DNA of 64,000 nt from an uncultured Bacteroides sp. (GTDB lineage Bacteria; Bacteroidota; Bacteroidia; Bacteroidales; Bacteroidaceae), in NCBI RefSeq assembly GCF_900547205.1, contig NZ_URFY01000013.1, forward strand, positions 1 to 64,000, given 5' to 3'. This document shows positions 47,055-54,723 of this stretch, in pieces. The notes beneath the pieces are model-generated. The model had not been told where the DNA came from. It did not search any database and worked only from the letters and a program-made list of their open reading frames with translations. Position 1 is the first letter of the stretch, and each line of letters begins with the position of its first letter. The position numbers were made by a program, and so were the translations under genes.

Positions 47055-48035
47055 TTAGCGTGGCAATTTCACCTTATCCACCGGGAAAGACATTTCGGAG
47101 ATATCGCCTACCGCTTCGTGGATTCGTGAGTTGGTGAAATACAGTTCATCTTCGTATATAGCAAATGTATCCGGCCAACTGATGTTTCCTCCCTTCACAA
47201 GCGTGTGAATTTCCTCCCTGTCGGAAGTGAGGTAGACAACTGCACTATTCTCCAAATCACCCATATAGAGATTTCCGTCCTTATCCATAATCATACCGTC
47301 CGGCGAGGGAGTCTTCATACGGAATATTTTGTCTTCGTCAATCTCTCGGTTTATCAACTGGCTGGTGGGAATGCCATATAAAGTATATCCTGTCAGGGCA
47401 TGAAAATAAAGGATATCATTCTTCCTGTCGAGAGCTATCCCGTCGGAATGGATAGTGCCATCGTATCCTTTGCCACCGGCATTGATATGATTCACTTCGG
47501 CAGTGGTAAACGGATGACCATCCAAAACGCGGTAGTTCTCGCCGGACTCTATATCAACCACAATGAGTCCCGGTGCGCCGGAATCGGTCAGGTATATTTT
47601 TCCCGCTTTATCGTCTACACGGAGGTCGTTGGTATAAGAAGACTGTTTAGTAGAATCTGCCAATTTATAGGTTCTGATAAGTTTATCCGTCGGGAGGTCA
47701 TACACATAGATAGTTGGCACATCAAGAACTTGTTTCATCGATGGATTTTTGGTGTCCAGCACATAGAGTTTTCCCATATAGGCCACCACCGATTGCACGC
47801 ATACAAACTTATCGGGCGCTATTTCGTCCCCGTTTTCCCAGGTATTGATTTCTTTATCGGGATAAGGCTTATGACTTCCATCTTTCATCACTTCCGCCAC
47901 GGAGAAGGGCACTCCATCCCGCCAACGTGGGAAATTCACAAACATTCTTCCCTTTTCGCAAATTGTTATACCTGTCACTTGGATTCCTTTGAAAGAAACG
48001 ACTTCTTCCATTCGGTTCTGTTCTAAATTACTCAT
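47055..48035 (-). CDS. MRJP/yellow-like beta-propeller protein
   Basis: A 326-residue protein without a clear signal peptide, showing the repeated beta-blade pattern of the major royal jelly protein/yellow family, which is related to SMP-30 lactonases: GRMFVNFPRWRDGVPFSV, YLTDSGAPGLIVVD, SDGIALDRKNDILYFHALTG and LYMGDLENSAV. Some members are annotated as L-dopachrome tautomerase-like, but the bacterial function is unknown. It is convergent with the nitroreductase gene and divergent from the reduced sigma copy. Confidence 0.82.
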   Translation of the reverse strand: MSNLEQNRMEEVVSFKGIQVTGITICEKGRMFVNFPRWRDGVPFSVAEVMKDGSHKPYPDKEINTWENGDEIAPDKFVCVQSVVAYMGKLYVLDTKNPSMKQVLDVPTIYVYDLPTDKLIRTYKLADSTKQSSYTNDLRVDDKAGKIYLTDSGAPGLIVVDIESGENYRVLDGHPFTTAEVNHINAGGKGYDGTIHSDGIALDRKNDILYFHALTGYTLYGIPTSQLINREIDEDKIFRMKTPSPDGMIMDKDGNLYMGDLENSAVVYLTSDREEIHTLVKGGNISWPDTFAIYEDELYFTNSRIHEAVGDISEMSFPVDKVKLPR

Positions 48036-48150
48036 ATCTCTTACGTTTTTAGTTTATATGTTATCTAAACACTGCTGAATATCATTTGTTTGATTAGCCA
48101 TAAATAAAAGGATATATACAATTTAGCTATTTTAGTGAAACCACCTCTAA

Positions 48151-48275
48151 ATCGACAAATAAAGCCTGAAAACTATCATTCTGGGAATTTATAGGTCATT
48201 TCCTGTTAAAATGCACCCTATAAACCCAAGAAAAATCGTCTACTTTTGCGCCTTCAAAACAAACAAGTGAATACT
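48151..48275 (+). promoter_or_regulatory. Dyad block and promoter region of sigma copy 2
   Basis: The segment 48151-48203 (CGACAAATAAAGCCTGAAA, AATTTATAGG) and 48214-48275 (CCTATAAACCC, GTCTACTTTTGCG, TTCAAAACAAACAAG) align with the blocks before copies 1 and 3. TACTTTTG at 48240-48247 is a clean -7 element, which suggests the promoter is alive even though the gene is shrunken. Confidence 0.6.
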
Positions 48276-48296
48276 TACAAGAAATAAATTGAACTT

Positions 48297-48674
48297 ATGA
48301 AAACATTAAGATTCCAGAAATGGACAAACAAAAGCAAAGGAACAAACAATTTGTTAAAAGAGACTTTATTGAGAGCACTGGACAAAAAAGCCAAATGCAC
48401 CACATTTACTTTGATGAAAAAATGGATGTATGCGCTGATGTACAACCTCTTTATCAATAACTATAGCAAAGTGATTCAATACAATACATTGGAAGAATAT
48501 GACCTAAAAGACATCCATAATGCAGTTTGCAAGTTTCCGGAAGAATATAGGATTCCTTTTACAATGCACCTTTCAGGATTCGAATACAGCGAAACTGCAG
48601 AAAGGTTACATCTTCCTCTCGGTACTGTCAAAAGCCGTATTTTCTTCATTCGCCAAAGTTTATACAAAAAATAA
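48297..48674 (+). CDS. Reduced sigma-factor paralogue, copy 2
   Basis: A 125-residue protein aligning with sigma copies 1 and 3 but with two in-frame losses: most of region 2.1 (about 20 residues after MKTLRFQK) and the linker between regions 2 and 4 (about 24 residues). The remaining parts, including WMYALMYNLFINNYSK, EEYRIPFTMHLSGFEYSETAE and GTVKSRIFFIRQ, are intact and the frame has no stop. It may be a relic or a short competitor that binds DNA or core polymerase without making full promoters. Sequence drift is larger than between copies 1 and 3. Confidence 0.75.
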   Translation: MKTLRFQKWTNKSKGTNNLLKETLLRALDKKAKCTTFTLMKKWMYALMYNLFINNYSKVIQYNTLEEYDLKDIHNAVCKFPEEYRIPFTMHLSGFEYSETAERLHLPLGTVKSRIFFIRQSLYKK

Positions 48675-48736
48675 ACTCCTGAAAATCAGCCATACATTGA
48701 GAGAAGAAGTCTATCCTCTTTGTATGGCCGAAAGTT

Positions 48737-48850
48737 ATCGTAAATCACCTAAAATCTATCAGACGATTATTTTAGGGCTATATTTCGGCAAATTGTATCC
48801 TATATGCCTTGATAAAATCATCTAAAATTGCATCAACAAAACATATAAAC
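48737..48850 (+). promoter_or_regulatory. Dyad block and promoter region of sigma copy 3
   Basis: The segment 48737-48787 (ATCGTAAATCACCTAAAAT, ATTTTAGGGC) holds a CCTAAAAT/ATTTTAGG dyad, and 48796-48850 (CTATATGCCTTGAT, TCTAAAATTGC) matches the copy 1 region at most positions. Confidence 0.65.
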
Positions 48851-48877
48851 AATTATCAACTTTAAAAACCAACGGAT

Positions 48878-49381
48878 ATGAAAAATTTAAGTTTCAGGAA
48901 AGAATTAGTAGGAGTGCAGGACGAACTGCTCCGCTTCGCTTACAAACTAACAACGGATCGCGAAGAAGCTAATGATCTACTGCAGGAAACATCATTAAAA
49001 GCGCTTGATAACGAAGACAAATACACATCTGATATCAATTTTAAAGGATGGATGTATACTATCATGCGCAACATATTCATCAATAACTATCGCAAAGTAG
49101 TGCGTGACCAGACATTTGTAGACCACACAGATAACCTTTACCACCTGAATTTGCCACAAGATGCAATTCTTGAAGGAACGGACAAGACCTACGACCTGAA
49201 AGAGTTGCACCGTGCAGTGAATAGGCTCCCCAAAGAATATAGAATACCGTTCGCTATGCACGTTTCAGGATTCAAGTATCGTGAAATAGCAGAAAAGCTG
49301 AACCTCCCGCTTGGCACAGTGAAGAGCCGTATCTTCTTCATCCGCCAGAAATTGCAGGAAGAACTGAAAGATTTCCGCTAA
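48878..49381 (+). CDS. Orphan ECF sigma factor, copy 3
   Basis: A 167-residue sigma-70 family factor, about 91% identical to copy 1, with most changes conservative (I/V/L, S/A). Regions 2 and 4 are complete, including TDREEANDLLQETSLKALD and GTVKSRIFFIRQKLQEELK. No anti-sigma gene is linked; the neighbour downstream is the convergent Lrp gene behind two repeat elements. Together with copies 1 and 2 it forms a dispersed tandem family with a shared leader, which suggests autoregulation or mutual control. Confidence 0.92.
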   Translation: MKNLSFRKELVGVQDELLRFAYKLTTDREEANDLLQETSLKALDNEDKYTSDINFKGWMYTIMRNIFINNYRKVVRDQTFVDHTDNLYHLNLPQDAILEGTDKTYDLKELHRAVNRLPKEYRIPFAMHVSGFKYREIAEKLNLPLGTVKSRIFFIRQKLQEELKDFR

Positions 49382-49426
49382 ACTCAGAATGTGGTAAATA
49401 CTGATTTAGACAGAAGAACAAAAGTG

Positions 49427-49546
49427 ATTAGTGATTAACGATTAGTGATTAACGATTAGTGATTAGCGGGCCGTGTATAATATAGGACTATAGTACGCAT
49501 ACCGCAGGGCTGTTAATCACTAATCACTAAACATTTATCACTGATT
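49427..49546. repeat. 14-bp tandem repeat with inverted partner
   Basis: Three units (ATTAGTGATTAACG twice at 49427 and 49441, then ATTAGTGATTAGCG at 49455) face an inverted partner TTAATCACTAATCACT at 49513-49528. It is an imperfect long hairpin after sigma copy 3. Confidence 0.75.
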
Positions 49547-49567
49547 CGATACCGTGCGGAAAAGAAT

Positions 49568-49647
49568 CAATGTGCTAATGTGCCAATATGCCAATTACCG
49601 TGCGGCACACAGCGCAGCCATTAGCATATTGGCACATTAGCAGATTG
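49568..49647. repeat. Dispersed palindrome, AATGTGCTAATGTGCC family
   Basis: The left arm 49568-49596 pairs with 49617-49647 at about 26 of 29 positions around a GC-rich loop. The left arm shares 28 identical bases with the right arm (complemented) of the repeat at 56035-56150, so both belong to one dispersed family. The remaining gap to the Lrp gene (49648-49733) shows nothing else. Confidence 0.85.
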
Positions 49648-49733
49648 ATAAATTGTTCATAACCGGTGCGATAATGGACTAAATGCTGATTTAAGAGTCT
49701 CTTCTCCTATATATGTGTATAGGGAAGAGCTTC

Positions 49734-50204
49734 TTAAATATGTATCCCATACTGATGCTTCACCTCAGCCATTACAAACGTGCTCTCCAACGACCCGAGA
49801 CTATCGATAGTGCCCAATACATTCAGGATGAACTCCTGATAATATTTCATATTGGGAGCATGAATCTTCAGCAAGTAATCATAACTGCCTGAGATATTAT
49901 AGCATTCGGTTACTTCGGGGATATCTTGTACTATCCGGGTAAACTCAGCAGCAATATCCCTGTTCAGCCTCCTGAGCTTCACGCTGCAAAAGACCACGAA
50001 TCCTTGGTTGAGCTTTTCGGCATCGAGCACGGCTATATACTTCTTTATATACCCTCCGCTTTCGAGCCGCTTCAGGCGTTCGAATACAGGGGTTGAGGAA
50101 AGACTAACTTGCGCCGCCAACTCTTTTGTAGTCAGCCGGGCATTTGCCTGCAAAGTACGGAGTATCTGCAAATCTACTTTATCCAGTTTCTCAAAATTGC
50201 TCAT
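49734..50204 (-). CDS. Lrp/AsnC family transcriptional regulator
   Basis: A 156-residue feast/famine regulator: an N-terminal helix-turn-helix (LDKVDLQILRTLQANARLTT, ELAAQVSLSSTPVFERLKRL) and a C-terminal RAM effector domain (about 70-150) that binds an amino acid. It is divergent from metY, with two GAATAA/TTATTC dyads in between, which suggests autoregulation and control of sulfur amino acid synthesis. Confidence 0.94.
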   Translation of the reverse strand: MSNFEKLDKVDLQILRTLQANARLTTKELAAQVSLSSTPVFERLKRLESGGYIKKYIAVLDAEKLNQGFVVFCSVKLRRLNRDIAAEFTRIVQDIPEVTECYNISGSYDYLLKIHAPNMKYYQEFILNVLGTIDSLGSLESTFVMAEVKHQYGIHI

Positions 50205-50259
50205 AGAATAATATTCTTCTAATGGATGTATTTAAGGAATAAGCCAGTAATGTTATTCC
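50205..50259. promoter_or_regulatory. Candidate Lrp operators
   Basis: AGAATAATATTCT (50205-50217) is a perfect 13-base palindrome directly before the Lrp start. GGAATAA, 10 bases, TTATTCC (50236-50259) is a second dyad with the same half-site. Confidence 0.5.
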
Positions 50260-50329
50260 ATATAAGGATGCAAAAATAGCATTATTTTCTATATTCTAAC
50301 GATATATTGTTTGATATATCCACACATCA

Positions 50330-50337
50330 TAACTTTG
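50330..50337 (+). promoter_or_regulatory. Putative -7 element for metY
   Basis: TAACTTTG fits TAnnTTTG and lies 43 bases before the metY start. A TTTG at 50310 is somewhat close (16 bases). Confidence 0.5.
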
Positions 50338-50379
50338 CAAGAAAATAAAACGGGAATATTAATTAAAAGATATACGATT

Positions 50380-51666
50380 ATGGCAACAAAGAACTTACAC
50401 TTCGAGACTTTACAACTTCATGTAGGACAGGAACAGGCGGATCCGGCAACAGACTCCCGCGCAGTGCCTATCTATCAGACCACTTCTTATGTTTTTCACA
50501 ACTCTGCCCATGCGGCAGCCCGCTTTGGTCTGCAAGATCCGGGGAACATCTACGGACGTCTGACGAACTCCACACAAGGCGTTTTCGAACAACGTGTAGC
50601 TGCCCTCGAAGGAGGTGTAGCCGGTCTTGCCGTTGCCTCGGGAGCTGCTGCTATCACCTATGCTTTCGAAAACATCACCCGCGCAGGAGATCACATCGTT
50701 GCAGCCAAAACGATTTACGGCGGCAGCTACAACCTGTTGGCTCATACCCTTCCCTCCTATGGTGTGACAACTACTTTTGTGGACCCGAGCGACCTGTCCA
50801 ACTTTGAAAAAGCTATTCAAGAGAATACAAAAGCGGTGTTTATCGAAACGCTGGGCAATCCTAATTCTAACATTATCGAGATAGAAGCAGTGGCAGAGAT
50901 TGCGCACCGCCACAAAATACCGTTGATTATCGACAATACTTTCGGTACACCTTACTTAATCCGTCCAATTGAGCACGGTGCGGATATCGTAGTACATTCT
51001 GCAACGAAGTTTATCGGCGGGCACGGCACGTCGTTGGGTGGAGTAATCGTAGATTCCGGTAAGTTCGACTGGGTGGCATCCGGCAAGTTTCCTCAACTCA
51101 CCGAGCCCGATGCCAGCTATCACGGCGTGCGCTTTGTAGACGCAGCAGGTGCGGCAGCATACGTCACCCGCATTCGTGCCGTATTGTTGAGAGATACGGG
51201 AGCTACCATCAGCCCGTTCAACGCTTTCATCCTGTTGCAAGGGCTGGAGACTCTTTCGCTGCGTGTAGAACGTCATGTGGAGAATGCTTTGAAAGTCGTA
51301 AGTTTCTTGAACAATCACCCGAAAGTGAAAAAAGTCAATCATCCGTCATTGAGCAATCATCCCGATCATGCGCTTTATCAGCGTTATTTCCAGAATGGTG
51401 CAGGTTCCATATTTACTTTCGAAGTGAAAGGCGGTCAGGAAGAGGCTCACCGCTTTATCGACAGCCTTGAGATTTTCTCACTGCTGGCTAACGTTGCCGA
51501 TGTGAAGTCACTGGTCATCCATCCGGCAAGCACCACCCACTCACAGCTCAATGCAGAGGAACTTGCCGAACAGGAAATTTATCCGGGCACTGTACGTCTC
51601 TCCATCGGTACTGAACATATTGACGACCTGATTGCTGACCTCGACCAGGCACTTGCCCGAATATAA
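50380..51666 (+). CDS. metY: O-acetylhomoserine sulfhydrylase (MetY-like)
   Basis: A 428-residue PLP enzyme of the Cys/Met metabolism family that makes homocysteine from O-acetylhomoserine and sulfide. N-terminal FETLQLHVGQEQADP, PIYQTTSYVF, the PLP lysine in VVHSATKFIGGHGTSLGG, and the C-terminal HPASTTHSQL motif match MetY closely. The frame is open upstream to 50311, past the -7 element, so ATG at 50380 is chosen. It is divergent from the Lrp gene. Confidence 0.95.
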   Translation: MATKNLHFETLQLHVGQEQADPATDSRAVPIYQTTSYVFHNSAHAAARFGLQDPGNIYGRLTNSTQGVFEQRVAALEGGVAGLAVASGAAAITYAFENITRAGDHIVAAKTIYGGSYNLLAHTLPSYGVTTTFVDPSDLSNFEKAIQENTKAVFIETLGNPNSNIIEIEAVAEIAHRHKIPLIIDNTFGTPYLIRPIEHGADIVVHSATKFIGGHGTSLGGVIVDSGKFDWVASGKFPQLTEPDASYHGVRFVDAAGAAAYVTRIRAVLLRDTGATISPFNAFILLQGLETLSLRVERHVENALKVVSFLNNHPKVKKVNHPSLSNHPDHALYQRYFQNGAGSIFTFEVKGGQEEAHRFIDSLEIFSLLANVADVKSLVIHPASTTHSQLNAEELAEQEIYPGTVRLSIGTEHIDDLIADLDQALARI

Positions 51667-51735
51667 GATTCCGGCTTTTGAACTTTCCGTTGCAGTGGGA
51701 CGTTATAACAGTATAACATTAAAAACCTAGCAGTT

Positions 51736-51975
51736 ATGGAAAAATATTTATTACACAGCAACGAACTGCACCTGATAGACGCAGAGAAAATCCGTCAGGC
51801 AGTAGAAAAGATGGTGGAATCACTCGATATGGCAGCAGGCTCAACAAGTAACTTTGATCTTTACCAGGTGGTTGGAGACTACTTTAAGGACCTTGAAAAA
51901 AGAAGAAAAATCAATCATGTGCTGGGAATCAAAGAGGATCGTTATGAATTGGCCGAAGATTTCGGCATCAGATAA
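51736..51975 (+). CDS. Small protein of unknown function
   Basis: A 79-residue, mostly helical, charged protein without signal or membrane segment. It begins 69 bases after metY in the same direction and is followed by a good terminator, so it is probably the last gene of the metY transcript. I do not recognise a family. Coding reality rests on the position, length and normal codon use. Confidence 0.65.
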   Translation: MEKYLLHSNELHLIDAEKIRQAVEKMVESLDMAAGSTSNFDLYQVVGDYFKDLEKRRKINHVLGIKEDRYELAEDFGIR

Positions 51976-52017
51976 AATTGTTTTTTAATTCACACCAGAC
52001 AAGTTGTTTTTATATGC

Positions 52018-52056
52018 GGGGAGAGAGCGCCACTTTGGTGATGCTCTCTCCTTTTA
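52018..52056 (+). terminator. Terminator after metY and the small gene
   Basis: GGAGAGAGC (52020-52028) pairs with GCTCTCTCC (52043-52051), followed by TTTTATT. Confidence 0.8.
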
Positions 52057-52084
52057 TTATCTATATATAGGGGATAAATATCTG

Positions 52085-52990
52085 CTAGTTTTCTTGATGC
52101 ACCGTAAGTTGAGGATAAGGGAAGTTGATGCCTTTCGCATTGAAGGTTTCATAAATAGCCTTATTAATGTCAAAATACACTCCCCAATAATCAGAACTGT
52201 TCACCCATACGCGGGCAATCACATTCACGCTGCTTGCGTCCAGTGCGTGAAGGGCTATAAACGGAGCAGGATCGCCCATGATACGTTTATCGGCAGCCAG
52301 AATATCAGAGACTATCTGCCGCACTTTATCGTAATCTTCACCGTAATCAATGCCTACAATCCATTCCACGCGACGGGTCACTTGCGTGTTATAGTTAGTC
52401 ACCACTCCGCTGCTCATGGCGCCGTTGGGAATATAGATCGTTTTGTTATCGCCCGTGGTAAGAATGGTGTGAAATATCTGTATTTCTTTTACGGTTCCCG
52501 AGACACCCTGGCTCTCAATCCAGTCGCCTACCTTGTAGGGTTTGAACAGGAGTACGATGAGTCCTCCGGCAAAGTTCTGCAAATTGCCGGACAAAGCCAT
52601 ACCCACAGCCACACCGGCAGATGCGAGCAGTGCTGCAAACGATGTCGTTTCTACTCCCAGCGCACCTACGACGGAGATAATCAAAAGGATAGTCAATAGT
52701 ATATTAACCAAGCTCTTCACGAAAGTCTTGATACTGATATCCACTTTCCGTTTATCCATCAAACGCCTGATAAACTTGTTGAGCATTGAGATAAGGAAAC
52801 GCCCGACGATAAAGACAAGAGCCGCAATCAGAATGCGTTCGCCGGCACGTATGCCGAAGTCGATTAACTGCTGCGTAATGAGTGAAAGTTTGTCCAAACC
52901 CTCCGCTTTGGCTATTGCTTGTTCCACAAATTTGTCGGTGACCACCTGCGTAGTATCCGCCACCTGTGTTGCCTGAAATAATAGTAACAT
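52085..52990 (-). CDS. Small-conductance mechanosensitive channel (MscS family)
   Basis: A 301-residue channel that opens on osmotic downshock. Three membrane segments (about 45-70, 88-112 and 115-140) precede the MscS beta domain. The pore helix AALLASAGVAVGMALSGNLQNF has the Gly/Ala packing pattern, followed by KVGDWIESQGVSGTVKEI and the IYIPNGAMSSGVVTN signature. The C-terminal domain reaches INFPYPQLTVH. It is convergent with the metY unit and divergent from pnuT. Confidence 0.94.
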   Translation of the reverse strand: MLLLFQATQVADTTQVVTDKFVEQAIAKAEGLDKLSLITQQLIDFGIRAGERILIAALVFIVGRFLISMLNKFIRRLMDKRKVDISIKTFVKSLVNILLTILLIISVVGALGVETTSFAALLASAGVAVGMALSGNLQNFAGGLIVLLFKPYKVGDWIESQGVSGTVKEIQIFHTILTTGDNKTIYIPNGAMSSGVVTNYNTQVTRRVEWIVGIDYGEDYDKVRQIVSDILAADKRIMGDPAPFIALHALDASSVNVIARVWVNSSDYWGVYFDINKAIYETFNAKGINFPYPQLTVHQEN

Positions 52991-53084
52991 AAATATATAA
53001 TGTGTTATTAAAATAAATGAATTGTCGTTTTGCTATTTAAACAAGATGCAAAGTTACATCGTTTTAGGTTAATCTGAAAGTTTT

Positions 53085-53116
53085 TTTGCTTTCTTGCTGC
53101 AAAAGCAGTAATTTTG
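53085..53116 (+). promoter_or_regulatory. Promoter of the thiamine operon
   Basis: TTTG (53085-53088), 20 bases, then TAATTTTG (53109-53116) is a complete consensus match, directly upstream of the riboswitch. Confidence 0.8.
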
Positions 53117-53117
53117 C

Positions 53118-53207
53118 GACCGATTCACTGAGTAGGGGTGCCTTAACATGACGGGCTGAGAACATACCCATAGAATCTGATTCGGGTAATGCCGGCGTAG
53201 AGAACTA
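53118..53207 (+). ncRNA. TPP riboswitch (THI element)
   Basis: The core is conserved: GGGGTGCC, CTGAGAA, CATACCCA, then CTGATTCGGGTAATGCCGG and GTAGAGAA. It ends a few bases before the pnuT start, so thiamine diphosphate probably represses translation start. Confidence 0.95.
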
Positions 53208-53210
53208 ATA

Positions 53211-53825
53211 ATGGAAGAATTAGATTATTTAGAAATATTCGGCACGATGGTCGGTCTGGTATATCTTTGGTTAGAGTATCGGGCAAGTATCTATCTTTGG
53301 ATAGCGGGCATCGTGATGCCTGCCATTTACATTTTCGTCTATTATGATGCGGGACTGTATGCCGACTTCGGTATCAACATCTATTACCTGATAGCCGCCG
53401 TCTACGGTTGGTTCTTCTGGATGTGGGGACGGAGGAAAAAGAAAGGACAATCGGCAACGGATGACGCTTCAACCGATAATCTTCCCAAAGAACTGCCCAT
53501 CGTTCATACTCCTTGGAAATGTTATCTGCCGTTGTTCATCGTATTCGTCGTTGCTTTCATCGGCATTGCCCAAATACTAATCCACTACACAGACAGCAAT
53601 GTGCCTTGGCTCGACAGCTTCACCACGGCTTTGAGCATCGTTGGTATGTGGATGCTGTCACGCAAATACGTCGAGCAATGGTTTGCCTGGATACTGGTAG
53701 ACATCGTTTGCTGCGGACTTTATATCTACAAAGACCTTTATTTCACTTCTGCCTTATACGGACTTTACTCCGTTATCGCTATCTTTGGCTACTTTAAATG
53801 GAAAAAAATGATGAACTTGCAATGA
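53211..53825 (+). CDS. pnuT: PnuC-like thiamine transporter (PnuT)
   Basis: A 204-residue membrane protein with about seven helices of the PnuC family: the N-terminal LVYLWLEYRASIYLWIAGIV and C-terminal YVEQWFAWILVDIVCCGLYIYK fit. The TPP riboswitch and the adjacent thiamine pyrophosphokinase gene point to uptake of thiamine rather than nicotinamide riboside, with phosphorylation trapping the vitamin. It overlaps the downstream gene by four bases. Confidence 0.93.
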   Translation: MEELDYLEIFGTMVGLVYLWLEYRASIYLWIAGIVMPAIYIFVYYDAGLYADFGINIYYLIAAVYGWFFWMWGRRKKKGQSATDDASTDNLPKELPIVHTPWKCYLPLFIVFVVAFIGIAQILIHYTDSNVPWLDSFTTALSIVGMWMLSRKYVEQWFAWILVDIVCCGLYIYKDLYFTSALYGLYSVIAIFGYFKWKKMMNLQ

Positions 53826-54457
53826 TAAACGAGCACTATATCCCTGAAGCTGTGGTACTAGCCAACGGCGAATATCCTACGCACGCACTTCCCCTGGCAC
53901 TCCTGAAGGAAGCCAAATTCGTGATTTGCTGTGACGGCGCAGCCAACGAATACATCGCCCGCGGGTATACTCCCGACGTGATTATCGGCGATGGAGATTC
54001 GCTCTCGCCGGAAAATAAGATACGTTTTGCTGGGATTATCCATCACATAGCAGATCAGGAAACGAACGACCAGACTAAAGCTGTTCAGTTCCTTTTGGCG
54101 AAAGGTTTCCGAAAAATAGCCATTGTAGGAGCCACCGGAAAGCGTGAAGACCACACGCTGGGAAATATCAGCCTGCTCATCGACTATATGAATAGCGGTA
54201 TGGAAGTACGGACGTATACAGATTACGGTGTTTTTATCCCTGCAGAAGGCACCAACACCTTTGCTTCACAACCGGGACAACAAGTTTCCATCTTTAATTT
54301 CGGAGCAAAAGGATTGCGGGGGAAAGGATTGTTTTATCCGCTTAGCGATTTCAGTAATTGGTGGCAAGGCACGCTCAATGAATCAACCGCCGACGGGTTT
54401 ACTATTCATTGTTCAGCGGGAACTTACCTTGTGTTTCTCACATACTATACAACTTAA
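53822..54457 (+). CDS. Thiamine pyrophosphokinase
   Basis: A 211-residue enzyme that converts thiamine and ATP to thiamine diphosphate. N-terminal EAVVLANGEYPTH, FVICCDGAANEYIARG, the metal site VIIGDGDSL, DQETNDQTKAVQF and GATGKREDHTLGN are family motifs. The ATGA overlap with the pnuT stop (53822-53825) supports this start; an in-frame ATG at 53798 would add eight residues. Together the genes form a thiamine salvage pair under the riboswitch. Confidence 0.93.
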   Translation: MINEHYIPEAVVLANGEYPTHALPLALLKEAKFVICCDGAANEYIARGYTPDVIIGDGDSLSPENKIRFAGIIHHIADQETNDQTKAVQFLLAKGFRKIAIVGATGKREDHTLGNISLLIDYMNSGMEVRTYTDYGVFIPAEGTNTFASQPGQQVSIFNFGAKGLRGKGLFYPLSDFSNWWQGTLNESTADGFTIHCSAGTYLVFLTYYTT

Positions 54458-54551
54458 GCTTCACAAGTATCTGCATAGCTTGGGAATGTATTAGCTAGGC
54501 AAACGCATGACTTGCAGAACTTGAATATAAAAAAAACATCAAGATGTCCGC

Positions 54552-54705
54552 AGGAAGCGGAAGTACCCTAAAAGGGCACGTCCGTTTCCTAGTAAGGGAA
54601 CGCGCGTTCCCCTATAGAGAAACTGCCGTTCCCATGCAGAGATACGGCAGTTTCCTCCTAGGGAAACGTCAGTTTCCAAAGAGGGTGACGGTCAGGAAAC
54701 TGTAG
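54552..54705. repeat. Degenerate tandem array, 7 units of exactly 22 bp
   Basis: Units start at 54552, 54574, 54596, 54618, 54640, 54662 and 54684, with the palindromic core GGAAACGTCAGTTTCC. It fills most of the gap between the convergent thiamine pyrophosphokinase and thrC genes. Confidence 0.85.
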
Positions 54706-54723
54706 CTTCCTGATATTCAGCAC

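Noticed and set aside
48297..48674. Frameshifted pseudogene
   Set aside because: The frame is open throughout and aligns in one frame to its paralogues with clean in-frame losses, so it is reported as a reduced gene instead.
50311..50379. Longer start of metY
   Set aside because: The extra codons span the -7 element at 50330 and do not resemble the family N-terminus.
54552..54705. CRISPR array
   Set aside because: The units are contiguous, degenerate and only 22 bp long, with no constant repeat alternating with unique spacers, and no cas genes are near. The same holds for the other four arrays.
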